Source: a bacterium | Lineage (GTDB): Bacteria > UBA10199 > JADGCS01 | Direction: 5' to 3' | DNA length: 33,881 nucleotides | Assembly: GCA_018812345.1 (NCBI GenBank) | Contig: JAHJDR010000400.1 | Span: 1 to 33,881, forward strand | Shown: piece after piece, positions 1-8,610 of the stretch | How positions within the stretch are numbered: position 1 is the first letter of the stretch | How the letters are laid out: the number at the start of each line of letters is the position of its first letter | Notes under the pieces: generated by a model | Databases searched by the model: none | Told to the model about the DNA's origin: nothing | The model's input: only the letters and a program-made list of their open reading frames with translations | Position numbers and translations under genes: made by a program

Positions 1-151
1 CAAGACCACCGTCCAAAACAGATCCTGTAATGTAAATGGAAGACAACGCAAAAAAGCCATACCAGGCCATGCGTTCAAAAATTTCCATGACGTTTGCTGT
101 CCAGAAACTCACAGGAAATTGTCTAAGAACAGATTTTTTCGAGCCAGTCAT
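1..151 (-). CDS. MFS transporter, POT/peptide-symporter-like, N-terminal fragment
   Basis: This is the first 50 residues of a gene that runs off the left edge of the window. The start ATG at 149-151 follows a strong Shine-Dalgarno (AGGAGAGGAT directly before ATG). The peptide begins MTGSKKSVLRQFPVSFW and continues with the motif ANVMEIFERMAWYGFFALSS. An aromatic/Glu-Arg 'E.FERMawYGff' motif in the first transmembrane helix is typical of the proton-dependent oligopeptide transporter branch of the major facilitator superfamily. The substrate cannot be read from this fragment; other MFS branches with a similar first helix are possible. It would act in the inner membrane. Confidence 0.55.
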   Translation of the reverse strand, partial: MTGSKKSVLRQFPVSFWTANVMEIFERMAWYGFFALSSIYITGSVLDGGL

Positions 152-485
152 ATCCTCTCCTTAAAATTAAGTGTTTAGAAATGAAACTTGTTGTAAATAA
201 GCACCGAATTTGGATCCTTAGTGGTTTAGACGAGCCGCGTCAAACACAAAGAAATGATAGCAAAAACAGGCTTGTGGATAAGTTTTTTTTACTTTTGAAT
301 TATTGGATTTAAAAAGGTGAAGCCCTTCTTGTCAAAGGACCTATTGGGCTTTATAGCCCAATCTAGATTATCTGAGGCCGAACAATTGTAGAAGATAGTC
401 GTCCTACGTAGCTTCGTATGTTCCTATCTTCGTTCTTACTGAAATGATCCATTCACAGAATTATATGTGTAAGTTTGGCCTTTTA
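152..485. other. Intergenic stretch with two hairpins and a lone DnaA-box match
   Basis: I see no credible ORF here. A perfect hairpin lies at 343-362 (ATTGGGCT, loop TTAT, AGCCCAAT), with no T-run on either side. A second, compound hairpin at 391-431 pairs GAAGATAG with CTATCTTC and, inside that, TACG with CGTA. It has the look of a REP-type element lying downstream of the MscS-like gene. A single exact DnaA-box match (TTATCCACA on the minus strand) occurs at 273-281. The region contains the leader of the transporter gene on the minus strand. Confidence 0.5.
391..431. repeat. Compound inverted repeat, REP-like
   Basis: An 8-bp outer arm (GAAGATAG at 391-398, CTATCTTC at 424-431) encloses a 4-bp inner arm (TACG at 405-408, CGTA at 415-418) with nearly symmetric internal loops. 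It lies about 55 bp beyond the 3' end of the MscS-like gene. There is no adjacent T-tract, so it is more likely a REP-like element or an mRNA-end stabiliser than a classical terminator. Confidence 0.4.
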
Positions 486-1760
486 TCAACGAAGTACAAG
501 AATAAAACGCCGCGTACTTGGTTCTGTACTATCGCTTGCGCCAGGAGCTTCTGTTTCAGAAGCCACAGGGGCGTCAGCTTTTGGTTTTGCTTCAAGAACA
601 GCAAATTGATCTGATTTTCTGGGCGCTTGTTTATCAGTATCGAGATGCTTCAACAGTTCATTTATGACATCTAGTGTTAAGCGCGGTTGATTGGGATAAG
701 GAGTGATTGTTGCTACGGCGATTACTTCATTAGAAATTATTTTATAGTCAGGATACCCTTTGGCTAAAAGCTCTACCAGCCTGAGAGGTAATATAACTGT
801 AGGCTCATCTTGAAAATCAACAGGTGTTGTAAGTTTTCCCTCGGCTATTTCCTTGTCAACAATAGCATGAGGAATAAAATCAGCAAGCACAGTGTGTGTG
901 GGCCCTTTATAAAGAACAAAGCCTCTTTCTTGTCCAATTCTAACATATTTACCCTCAGCCAGTTCTTCAGCTTTGGATATGCTCGCATAGGCCTTGATAA
1001 TACCATATACTTCTCGTGCAAAATAGGTGGCAATGATAAAGCTTAAGCCATAACCGGCAATGGAACTTTCCACAGAATCAGAAACAGCAATGCCAGCAAA
1101 AAGTGTTATGGCAGAACTCGCAATGGCTTGGAAAAGTTTAAAACCAGAACTAATGCGTCTTTTTGTAATTGGTTGAATGTTATCATTGCGTCTCACATAA
1201 CGTTCAACAATTCTTTCAAGACCTTCTATGGCTCCCCAAGTAACACCAAAACTAGCAAGTACTATGACTGCTGCGAGTAAAGCATTTGAGGCGAGAGCGA
1301 GTTTATCAGCATTAACGATATCGTTAAAACGCTCTTGGAGATATTGCGTCAGAGAGCCTCCCAGAGCGGCAACTGCTAGTGATGACTCACCAGCCACAGG
1401 TTGTGCTAAGGAAGCTATATCAGTGAAAAGTTCTGCGGCAGGTTGAAAGGGTTCTGCTGTTGCCAAAGCTGGAACAGTAAAGGCCGCTGCAGCTTGAGCC
1501 GGTTGTTGCAGAGCAGACACATCAGGTTGCAATGGTAAGGCTTGTGGCGCTGCCTGTGCGAAAAAACTTGATTGCCTATCTAAAGCAAGTGGTGCTTTGG
1601 CCAAAGGCGCTTCTATGTATTGAGCTAAAGGGCCACAATTTCTTTGTCCTAAAGCAAAATTTGAAAATTCATTTGTTACAAAAGAAGGTGAGTAAGCTAA
1701 AGGCATTGCAGGGCTCATGCCAACAAGACTGGCGTTACCCATTACGGGGGTGAAGTTCAT
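486..1760 (-). CDS. MscS-like membrane protein with long disordered N-terminus
   Basis: The product has 424 residues. I chose the ATG at 1760 because GAGGTAGAT lies directly before it; the frame stays open to 1835 but without a ribosome site. Residues 1-150 are Ala/Pro/Gln/Ser-rich with no signal peptide. Three hydrophobic helices follow (about 155-180, 207-227 and 234-258). After them a stretch near 268-303 (EGKYVRIGQERGFVLYKGPT, then LADFIPH) has the spacing of the MscS beta domain (G..V.ig...G.V..i...T.l......iP). The tail from about 375 is charged and disordered. By family knowledge MscS channels gate small-solute release under membrane tension. Here the usual pore-helix Gly/Ala pattern is weak and the 'IPN' motif reads IPH, so channel function is inferred, not shown. 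A heptanucleotide array lies 33 bp upstream. Confidence 0.5.
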   Translation of the reverse strand: MNFTPVMGNASLVGMSPAMPLAYSPSFVTNEFSNFALGQRNCGPLAQYIEAPLAKAPLALDRQSSFFAQAAPQALPLQPDVSALQQPAQAAAAFTVPALATAEPFQPAAELFTDIASLAQPVAGESSLAVAALGGSLTQYLQERFNDIVNADKLALASNALLAAVIVLASFGVTWGAIEGLERIVERYVRRNDNIQPITKRRISSGFKLFQAIASSAITLFAGIAVSDSVESSIAGYGLSFIIATYFAREVYGIIKAYASISKAEELAEGKYVRIGQERGFVLYKGPTHTVLADFIPHAIVDKEIAEGKLTTPVDFQDEPTVILPLRLVELLAKGYPDYKIISNEVIAVATITPYPNQPRLTLDVINELLKHLDTDKQAPRKSDQFAVLEAKPKADAPVASETEAPGASDSTEPSTRRFILVLR

Positions 1761-1792
1761 ATCTACCTCATAGATGTTATAATATATTAAGC

Positions 1793-1862
1793 ACCAACAA
1801 CCAATTACCAATCCGTCATAACTCAATACGGACAACGGATAGCGGATAACGGACTACGATAA
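1793..1862. repeat. Degenerate heptanucleotide array A
   Basis: Ten consecutive 7-bp units stay in phase from 1793. Examples are ACCAACA (1793), ACCAATC (1807), ACGGACA (1828), GCGGATA (1842) and ACGGACT (1849). Two sub-families are visible, ACCAAnn on the left and ACGGAnn on the right. The array lies between two minus-strand genes, 33 bp before the start codon of the MscS-like gene. Five further arrays of the same period but different unit sequence occur in the window. Confidence 0.75.
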
Positions 1863-1918
1863 AAGACCCCCCTACAGCAAAAACCTTACAGTATTTCGCA
1901 TAAATTTTGCAATACTAA

Positions 1919-2320
1919 TTATGTGCAATTCTCTGATTTCATTTTTGCAATAAAAGCAGTGGCTTCAAATAAGCGTACTGAGAAGATAAAAAGGATGAGA
2001 TAAAAGGCAGAAATCAAGATTTCACCGTAACTGGCGGCTAGTACTGTAAATAAGGCACAGATTGTGACTAATATCTTTGCAGAAAAATGAGATTTGAAGA
2101 TGAAGATAAGAAGGCTAAACGAAAAAATGTAAACCATATCGAGTAGTAAAGTATCAACGCTTGATAGAGGGTAGTACTTTTCGATAGCAACCTTAAAAAA
2201 GAATAATAATGTGATGAGAAGTGTATAATGCGCAATATTATCAATAGCTTCAGGAAAGGTTTCAATATGCTTGGTAAAAATATAGGATCTTTTCATGGTT
2301 TCGATTAAATCTTGAGTCAT
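1919..2320 (-). CDS. Small integral membrane protein, unknown function
   Basis: The 133-residue product has a short charged N-terminus and about four hydrophobic helices (roughly 26-45, 54-78, 80-98 and 99-124), so it should sit in the inner membrane. I recognise no family. The start at 2320 (MTQDLIETMKRS) has only a weak upstream GAAG; an internal ATG eight codons later has none. The gene lies upstream of, and in the same direction as, the MscS-like gene, with heptamer array A in the gap, so the two might be co-transcribed. No catalytic or ligand-binding motif is visible. Confidence 0.5.
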   Translation of the reverse strand: MTQDLIETMKRSYIFTKHIETFPEAIDNIAHYTLLITLLFFFKVAIEKYYPLSSVDTLLLDMVYIFSFSLLIFIFKSHFSAKILVTICALFTVLAASYGEILISAFYLILFIFSVRLFEATAFIAKMKSENCT

Positions 2321-2765
2321 TCTAAACTTCTACAAAGAGCCAAAAAAAATCTCAAGCGTATTGTGTGCGCTATCATGCCTAGTATTTCCCCCAAAACAGT
2401 GGTATTTATAGAAGATGTTACCCCAAAAGCTGTCGGAAATACAATAACCTCTGCCAGGCTTATTATTTCACAACACATTAATTCCTTATAATCACAAAGA
2501 AAATTTATGCGACAAAAAGTATCAGGATATGGTCTGAGATTTGCATAATACAATGGTTATCGGGGTTAGTCAGTTCCTAAAAAGCTTATCAAAATGAGAA
2601 CAACAGGGCAAATTTGACCGCATTTGAGGCTGCTTACCTATGGGGCCCTATTAAAATCATTTAACCTGTTTAAATCATTAACTAAAAAAATACATTATTT
2701 AACAGTACCTGGCTCAAATCTTGCAAATTCAATGGGTTGGGTCAGTGTAACTAAAAAGATAAGCT
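2321..2765. other. Intergenic region between divergent genes
   Basis: This 445-bp AT-rich gap separates the minus-strand membrane protein from the plus-strand 1078-residue protein, so it must hold promoters in both directions. I could not pick a convincing -35/-10 pair. The only minus-strand frame (2317-2553, 78 codons) has no ribosome site and an improbable composition, although its stop overlaps the next start as ATGA. The rest shows no repeats or RNA gene that I can identify. Confidence 0.4.
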
Positions 2766-5700
2766 ATGTTTAATATACCAAGTCACATACCCCTTCCTGT
2801 CGATCAAGATTCTTGGGATTATTTATTGGATAATGTTGATGAAGAAACACGCGCTCTTTTACCTAAAGAATTTACCTTTAGTGATGCGAGTGTGGTTCTA
2901 GATTTTTTTGCAAGTGAGTACATTAGTTTTCCACAGTCATGGTTTGAGAATGCGAGTACTCAAGACAACAGTGTTTTGACCAGAGATATGGAGTATTACG
3001 CTCGGCAAATGGGTGTTGATACAAGTGAAGAACCTGTTGCACAGCAAACAGGAGTGGATGCGCAAATTCCTGTTACATCTTTGGCTTCGCAAACTTCGCG
3101 TGAGCTTCAGTTGAGATTAGAAGTTTTTAAGAGCACTGTCTCTGAGAATTACTATGGAACAAGTATTAATAAAATTAACGAAGAGCTTTTACGTGTTGAG
3201 GATTATCAAGGAAACTTCGTTTCTGGATATGCAGTAGATTTATTCAATGCGTTTCAAAGAAGTCTTCTTTTTTCGCGGCCAGATCCGAATGTGTTTTCTA
3301 TTGCTCAAAAAGCTGTTGCCAATGTTTTAGAAGAGCGTTGTCTTGTAACTGGTCCTAACGTTTCTCAGAAAGCGCGAGATATTGTTCTCTTCTTCTTAAA
3401 TGAAATCAATAAAAGAACTGGTGGCGCTGAAATTGGTTGGGACTACAAATTACTGCGAGGCTTTCATTACTATACAAATACAGGGTATGCGGAACAAAAG
3501 GAGATAATCCAAGGCCAACGGATGCTAGGTAGTGCCGTTGAGTATTTACAATTAAATATTGGCATCAATGATGTTAAAGGTGATGTAGTAAAAGCATTTG
3601 ATGCATCATCCTTGTCCACAGATTTACGAGAACATCTCATTTCTGTACAAGATAATTTGTATGAGGCGACGGGCCGCGTGCGCTTCATGAACACAAACCT
3701 TGAAATTGCATCGTTCATCAAAACTTTCGAAGGCAACCGAGATGATGTTGAATGGATTTATTCTCAAATGGGTATTCCACAAGATGCCGCAAGCGGCGAG
3801 TACTTGATCGACGAAATTTATTCGCAGATGGGTATTCTTTCTGCAAATGAGTGGTTGACCATAACAGCAGAGGAAGCCATGCAGAGAAACCTTCATGAAA
3901 CGAGCTACCCTGTTTCTCCAGATGTCTGGAAACATTGCTTTGAATTGGCACGAGCTAAAAAGCTCTTGGATATGAAGCAATACGCGTTTACAGCTTTTGC
4001 AGTGGTAGGATCAATTGCCGCAGTCATTGGAGGAACAGCGTTGGGAGGACCTGTTGGCGGTATGGCAGCAGGTGTGACAGTGGCAGGGTTAACAGGCGGC
4101 TATGATGTTTATAAAACGCGTGAAAGGCTCATAGAGGTTGAAACAGCAAATGTAGCGCAGAGGCTGGCTGGATTTCCTTTGGGTGATGATGCGTATGTAG
4201 ATCTTTTGCGTGAAGAATATCATTATAGTATTGGCGCTGCTGTTGGCAATACAGCTCTAGCAGCAGTAGGGGGTTATGCTAACCAATTTATCACAGGATC
4301 GCGTTTAACACGAATTACATTACAGGGTTTATACGGGGGACTTGATGGGGCAGGTTCTTGGAAATTAGATGCTCGTCAATCAGATCTTGATTACTTACAA
4401 AGACGTCTTGAAATGAGTGGTGGAAATCCTGAAGATGCGCGATCAGTAGCGATTCAAGGGTTAGTCTTTTCAGTGGGGCTTGGGGTGGCGGCTGGTGCTG
4501 GTGCTGAAATTGTTTTTGGAGGTGCTGGGCGTCAGCGACCTCCTGGGACTGGTGGTGACCGTGTGCATGTTGTGACAAAATTTGATGGCAGCGCCGAGAT
4601 GATAGATCCTCAAACACAAGCCAGGGTTCCGGTGAAATTAAAACAAACCGAAACAGGGATGACCGCAGAGCTTCCTGATGGAAGGGTTGTTGCTTTGGAT
4701 GTACAGGATCAACAGGTTGTGGGTGTTGTTCGCTCTCAAAAAAGATCACAGACAGCAGATGAATCCGTTATTCCAGAGGGTAGGCGACAAACAAGACAGG
4801 CGGCTGGAGAGGCAGAGCCTAAAAAAGCAGCAATAGATGAAGTCGGTGATCCCATCTTCGATAGTGTTCCGCAGACAAAGGACTTGTCAGGGGAAGAGTT
4901 GGGCATGCTCATGCGCGATTATCCAGAAGATTATAGCTTGGCTCGTCAATTCATTGATGACCCACAAGCATTCTGGGCTCATGTGGATGCGGGTGATGCT
5001 GATGCTATGCGTATAAGTGATACTTATGGATTAAAGCGTACTGCAGAACTTCCCGATGTGAATCCTGCAGCAAGACAAAGAACAGAAACCGGTTCAGATG
5101 AATTGCCACAACAGGGATTACATGCGGAGGGAGCTGGTGATGGGGGGATGGGTTCTGATATGACAACACCCGCGAGAACGGAAGAACCCGGTATAGAATT
5201 GAAGACAGGACTTGATTCTGCTCCAGAGCCTCATGCGGCGCCCACAGATAGTCCTCGTCAGTACTCGAGAAATGATCTTGAGACTGAAAGAGGAATACAC
5301 TGGGGTACGCCGGAAGGAGAACGCCTGGGTCAATATTTGGATGATCAGTCAGATTTCTGGAAGGCCGTTGATGATGGAGATCCAGAGGCTCAAGCTATAG
5401 CTGAAAAATATCATTTGCAGAGATCAGGCCAGACGGTGCCTATTAGAACGTCTTTTAGTGAAAGTGAGTTGCAAGAAATAAGACGTCAGGATGGAGCTCT
5501 GGGCAAAGCAGCACAAAAATATAATGAGGACCCGGGGATTTTCTGGAAAAGACATCGTGAAGGGGCCCCTGCTTACAGACAACTGGTTGCAGCACATGGT
5601 TTAGTGGCACCAGATATTGAGGTAAGAATTGCTTCTGATGGCAGTATTGTTATTGGTGACAGGGCCTACTTGCAAAATAGGGAAATAATCGACCAGTTTG

Positions 5701-6002
5701 ATATGGAAGCAGAATCAACTGCAGACGCCCAATATGAGTGGGTTATTGATGCCAGAAGGGGCACGCAGATGCGTGGTGGTGAAAGAAATAATTTTTTTGG
5801 TGTTGAACACGAAACACATTTTCTTAAATTTAAAGATGATTGGCATATAAAGGAGAAGCAAGGGATGGATATTCAGGATCGTACACAGTCCTATTATCAG
5901 TATTATAGGTTTTTAGTTGAAAATAAACATTTTGAAGAAATCGAGAAAATCATGCCAACGCTTCTAGAATTAAGATTGTTTTCAGAAGTTATCAGTGAAT
6001 AG
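2766..6002 (+). CDS. Large protein with glycine-zipper hydrophobic segments and three FW/GD repeats
   Basis: The product has 1078 residues, no signal peptide and no family I recognise. Residues 1-400 are soluble and mostly helical, with a small internal duplication (IYSQMGI twice near 330-355). Three Gly/Ala-rich hydrophobic segments follow at about 405-440 (VIGGTALGGPVGGMAAG), 488-505 and 560-585 (FSVGLGVAAGAGAEIVFGG). Such glycine zippers are common in proteins that insert into or cross membranes. A small beta-rich module with a 'DGrvv.ldv' motif lies near 600-660. Three degenerate repeats of about 38 residues sit at roughly 718-758, 850-885 and 912-950, sharing 'Dp..FW..vd.Gd..A..ia..ygL.r' and separated by Gln/Glu/Pro-rich linkers. 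The C-terminus (about 950-1078) is charged, with aromatic clusters. A polymorphic-toxin or effector-like layout is possible, but no catalytic motif is visible. The last 21 bases overlap the convergent gene. Confidence 0.7.
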   Translation: MFNIPSHIPLPVDQDSWDYLLDNVDEETRALLPKEFTFSDASVVLDFFASEYISFPQSWFENASTQDNSVLTRDMEYYARQMGVDTSEEPVAQQTGVDAQIPVTSLASQTSRELQLRLEVFKSTVSENYYGTSINKINEELLRVEDYQGNFVSGYAVDLFNAFQRSLLFSRPDPNVFSIAQKAVANVLEERCLVTGPNVSQKARDIVLFFLNEINKRTGGAEIGWDYKLLRGFHYYTNTGYAEQKEIIQGQRMLGSAVEYLQLNIGINDVKGDVVKAFDASSLSTDLREHLISVQDNLYEATGRVRFMNTNLEIASFIKTFEGNRDDVEWIYSQMGIPQDAASGEYLIDEIYSQMGILSANEWLTITAEEAMQRNLHETSYPVSPDVWKHCFELARAKKLLDMKQYAFTAFAVVGSIAAVIGGTALGGPVGGMAAGVTVAGLTGGYDVYKTRERLIEVETANVAQRLAGFPLGDDAYVDLLREEYHYSIGAAVGNTALAAVGGYANQFITGSRLTRITLQGLYGGLDGAGSWKLDARQSDLDYLQRRLEMSGGNPEDARSVAIQGLVFSVGLGVAAGAGAEIVFGGAGRQRPPGTGGDRVHVVTKFDGSAEMIDPQTQARVPVKLKQTETGMTAELPDGRVVALDVQDQQVVGVVRSQKRSQTADESVIPEGRRQTRQAAGEAEPKKAAIDEVGDPIFDSVPQTKDLSGEELGMLMRDYPEDYSLARQFIDDPQAFWAHVDAGDADAMRISDTYGLKRTAELPDVNPAARQRTETGSDELPQQGLHAEGAGDGGMGSDMTTPARTEEPGIELKTGLDSAPEPHAAPTDSPRQYSRNDLETERGIHWGTPEGERLGQYLDDQSDFWKAVDDGDPEAQAIAEKYHLQRSGQTVPIRTSFSESELQEIRRQDGALGKAAQKYNEDPGIFWKRHREGAPAYRQLVAAHGLVAPDIEVRIASDGSIVIGDRAYLQNREIIDQFDMEAESTADAQYEWVIDARRGTQMRGGERNNFFGVEHETHFLKFKDDWHIKEKQGMDIQDRTQSYYQYYRFLVENKHFEEIEKIMPTLLELRLFSEVISE

Positions 6003-6719
6003 TTCGTTTAACTCGGATACACCTGTTTTTGCAGCTAGCTCTATTGCTGCTGTTTTCATTTCAGCAATTTGTTCTTCTGCTTTTTTCTGAATTTCTTTAT
6101 CAATTGTCGTTGGCAGGCGAAGAGTATTTCTTTCTACAAGCCAATCAGTCATAGCACGTAAGTTGCGCACCAGTTTTTCTTTTAACGTTGGTTTTCCTAA
6201 ATTGGTTTCGAGAACAGGATCCAAAAGTTCGAAAAGGCGCATGGTATTATCAATGAAGCTGGCAAGGTGATCCAAATGCCTTATGAATTGTTCTAGAGTG
6301 AAAGGCTGTGTGCCTTGTAATAGTTGTAGATCCTGAATAAGGTTTTTTGTATCAAGGCCAAGCAATTCAAACTGTTGATGGTATTCTCGAGCCAGGTTGC
6401 TTTTTAATTCTGTTAATGATGCCTCCCAGTCGGGTTTTATTGGTTTAGGTGGAGAGGCTAAATGAAAGTATGCTTGTTGTGGCAAGCTCATAGCACAACG
6501 TTGAGAGCTTCTATGTAATTGTTGAGCAACACCACTCAGCCCTGTTGTTAAGCTGCTCATATATTGGCGGGCAGAAGTAGGTATTTTTGACATGTTTACG
6601 GGGATCGTTTTAGCGGGCATATGAGCCGCTGTAAAACTGACATGACATAACATTGAGTCCATGAAATTTGTGGGCATGTGTGGAAGGCCAAAAATTTGCT
6701 GTATTCCAAGTGTTGCCAT
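5982..6719 (-). CDS. Helical orphan protein
   Basis: The product has 245 residues. I chose the ATG at 6719 (MATLGIQQIFGLPHMP) because GGAA lies at about -9; a TTG at 6785 extends the frame but has no ribosome site. The first 90 residues are Met/Ser/Thr/Gln-rich and look unstructured. Residues 95-245 are predicted mainly helical, with heptad-like leucines, and end in charged helices (KKAEEQIAEMKTAAIELAAK) and the tail LFTDNF. I recognise no family. It converges on the 1078-residue gene, overlapping its 3' end by 21 bp, and diverges from the RtcB-like gene. The soft N-terminus resembles in style those of the MscS-like, RtcB-like and 1329-residue proteins nearby. Confidence 0.55.
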   Translation of the reverse strand: MATLGIQQIFGLPHMPTNFMDSMLCHVSFTAAHMPAKTIPVNMSKIPTSARQYMSSLTTGLSGVAQQLHRSSQRCAMSLPQQAYFHLASPPKPIKPDWEASLTELKSNLAREYHQQFELLGLDTKNLIQDLQLLQGTQPFTLEQFIRHLDHLASFIDNTMRLFELLDPVLETNLGKPTLKEKLVRNLRAMTDWLVERNTLRLPTTIDKEIQKKAEEQIAEMKTAAIELAAKTGVSELNELFTDNF

Positions 6720-6965
6720 AATATTATTTTTCCAGAAAAAATGATCTCGTAACGTCCTGTTGTTATTATCGACAATAAATTGCAAGTGTTGTGTAAAAAA
6801 AACATTATTCTAATAATAGCAATAACCCAATTATATCAACAAGATAAAGGTGCTTTTTATTTATTTTCAAGAAAATGATCAAAATAGAGCGTTTGGGCAC
6901 AACTTTATCAGGGATTTGCCGATAGGTATTATAGAAATAGTATACAAATAGAGGAATTAAGCTTT

Positions 6966-8432
6966 ATGAAAGTTAGTAGTTTTTTAACATCAGTATCAGG
7001 TTTGGGGTTAGCACAGACTGGGGTGTTGCAGGGAGTTCCTTCTTCAGGAGCAAATATTGGTGATGGTTATTCAGCACAAGCAGAGACACCAAGAATTAGC
7101 ACATTGCCATTAGTTCGTCATTCCAGTGCCCGGTTTGGTGAATTAGATGATTTAGGAGGTTGGAATGATGAAGGTAGGCATCGACGGCCACGGAAAAAAC
7201 TGAAACAACAACAAAGCGGTTCTAGCATTACACATGTAGATGGTATTGATGTTCGTTATCGATCAAAAAAATCTGGAGTTCAGGATCTCGTTGCTAATGA
7301 TCGGCTTGTCAGAGTGTGGCACCCTGAAATTGATGAAAAAGCGCGATTAGCGATGATGAACCTGACGAAATATCCAGACATTTGGCCATATATTTCTGTG
7401 ATGCCTGATTTTCATGTTGGGGAATCCAATGTTAATGGTACGGTTATCCCAACAATGAATACGTTATATGTAAATGCTATAGGTGGGGATATTGGTTGTG
7501 GTATGGCTTGTATGCGATTACCCCTTTCCTTGTCAGATATTGAAAGCGTGCAACAGCAGTTATTTAAAGAAATTCATGCAAGGGTTCCTGTTGGTCGGCG
7601 TGTGAATATTCGCTATGATGAACGTGTGGATGGAAAGTCTTTCTTTCAGACCGATCTTGAAATCATGAATAAAGCCAATACACAAAGAGCAAAACAGTCA
7701 TTAGGAACTTTAGGCAGTGGTAATCATTTTATTGAAGTGCAGGTGACAGAATTAGGTGAAGTGTATGTGATGGTTCATACAGGTTCCCGTATGTTAGGTC
7801 AGAATGTGAGAAAGGCTGGAATACAAAGAGGTCATAACGCTCAACAACCAAGAGGCCTGGTGACAATGGCTGCTGATTCAGAAGAAGGAAAGGAATATTT
7901 GAGAAATGCAGAATATGCTGTTCAGTATGCAACAGAAAACCGTCGGGAAATTCTTTACCAGGTATTTTTAGCGTTTCAAGCCCTTGTGCCCCAAATGAGT
8001 GATGTGAGCTTCGATTCTTTAATGGCAGAGTATATTGATACACCTCATAATTTTATAAGCAGGGAAGAACACTTTGGCAGACAATTGTACGTACATCGCA
8101 AAGGTGCTGTTTATGTGCCTAAGGGAGAGTTGAGCATTATACCAGGTAGTATGGGGTCTTATTCACACATTGTAAGAGGAAAAGGTAATAGATTTAGTTT
8201 TCATTCTTCTTCCCATGGTGCAGGGCGTGCTTTAACAAGGCATCAGGCATTATCAAGAATCAGCTATGAAGAATATTTGGCAGAAATGGAAGGGATTGCT
8301 TGTAGACAGGATCGGAATATTTTAGATGAGGCTCGAGGCGCATACAAAGACATATCGCAGGTCATGAGGCATCAGCGCGATTTAGTCAGTATTTATGAGA
8401 CGCTCTATCCTTTTGTTGTTGTGAAAGGGTAG
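6966..8432 (+). CDS. rtcB: RtcB-type RNA ligase with N-terminal extension
   Basis: The product has 488 residues. RtcB joins RNA 2',3'-cyclic phosphate or 3'-phosphate ends to 5'-OH ends using GTP and Mn2+, in tRNA splicing or RNA repair. The family core runs from about 90 to the end. It shows MPDFHVGE (146-153), GGDIGCGM (173-180, metal ligands D175 and C178), LGSGNHFIEV (249-258, N253 and H254), VHTGSRMLG (270-278, H271), HRKGA (377-381), PGSMGSYSHIV (393-403) and SSSHGAGR (414-421). H417 is the expected guanylylated histidine. All expected active-site residues are present, so it should be active. The first 88 residues are an extra Ser/Gly-rich then basic (RHRRPRKKLKQ) segment not found in the roughly 400-residue E. 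coli enzyme. No archease or rtcA/rtcR gene is nearby. GAGG stands 12 bp before the ATG. Confidence 0.9.
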   Translation: MKVSSFLTSVSGLGLAQTGVLQGVPSSGANIGDGYSAQAETPRISTLPLVRHSSARFGELDDLGGWNDEGRHRRPRKKLKQQQSGSSITHVDGIDVRYRSKKSGVQDLVANDRLVRVWHPEIDEKARLAMMNLTKYPDIWPYISVMPDFHVGESNVNGTVIPTMNTLYVNAIGGDIGCGMACMRLPLSLSDIESVQQQLFKEIHARVPVGRRVNIRYDERVDGKSFFQTDLEIMNKANTQRAKQSLGTLGSGNHFIEVQVTELGEVYVMVHTGSRMLGQNVRKAGIQRGHNAQQPRGLVTMAADSEEGKEYLRNAEYAVQYATENRREILYQVFLAFQALVPQMSDVSFDSLMAEYIDTPHNFISREEHFGRQLYVHRKGAVYVPKGELSIIPGSMGSYSHIVRGKGNRFSFHSSSHGAGRALTRHQALSRISYEEYLAEMEGIACRQDRNILDEARGAYKDISQVMRHQRDLVSIYETLYPFVVVKG

Positions 8433-8449
8433 ATCTTCTTGACACTCTT

Positions 8450-8479
8450 TTGACAGCTTTTCTTTTTCAATATGATAAT
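8450..8479 (+). promoter_or_regulatory. Likely sigma-70 promoter for the Cys-rich protein
   Basis: A perfect TTGACA (8450-8455) is followed, after 18 bp, by GATAAT (8474-8479, five of six matches). A second TTGACA lies 11 bp upstream. Transcription from here would give a leader of about 125 nt before the start at 8611. That leader contains a possible TGGGTT/AACCCA hairpin. Promoter activity is inferred from the match alone. Confidence 0.5.
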
Positions 8480-8610
8480 CATGTGAGTGGGTTCTTTTCT
8501 GAAAACATAACCCATAGTAATCACACATGTTTTAGATGGTGGTCTGGCATTGTTCTTGCAAGAAATTCAAGGTAACATTACTATTATTATATACAGGTTT
8601 AGGAGAAAAC

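Noticed and set aside
273-281. Exact DnaA box (TTATCCACA on the minus strand)
   Set aside because: Only one copy, with no dnaA/dnaN genes, no AT-rich unwinding array and no other boxes nearby. Not an origin.
343-362. Perfect ATTGGGCT/AGCCCAAT hairpin as a terminator
   Set aside because: No T-run on either strand directly after the stem; left as an unassigned hairpin.
1761-1835. Upstream extension of the MscS-like gene to 1835
   Set aside because: It would run through heptamer array A and has no ribosome site, while the ATG at 1760 has GAGGT at good spacing.
2317-2553. A 78-codon minus-strand frame overlapping the start of the 133-residue membrane protein as ATGA
   Set aside because: It has no ribosome site, a cysteine-rich composition without domains, and probably arises by chance. 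The ATGA overlap alone is weak evidence.
3624-4749. Long antisense frames inside the 1078-residue gene
   Set aside because: Codon pattern and absence of ribosome sites mark them as shadows of the plus-strand gene.
6720-6785. TTG start at 6785 for the 245-residue protein
   Set aside because: No ribosome site; the ATG at 6719 is preferred.
8536-8610. Upstream start for the Cys-rich protein at 8536
   Set aside because: It would bury the signal peptide 25 residues in; the ATG at 8611 has a near-perfect AGGAGA.
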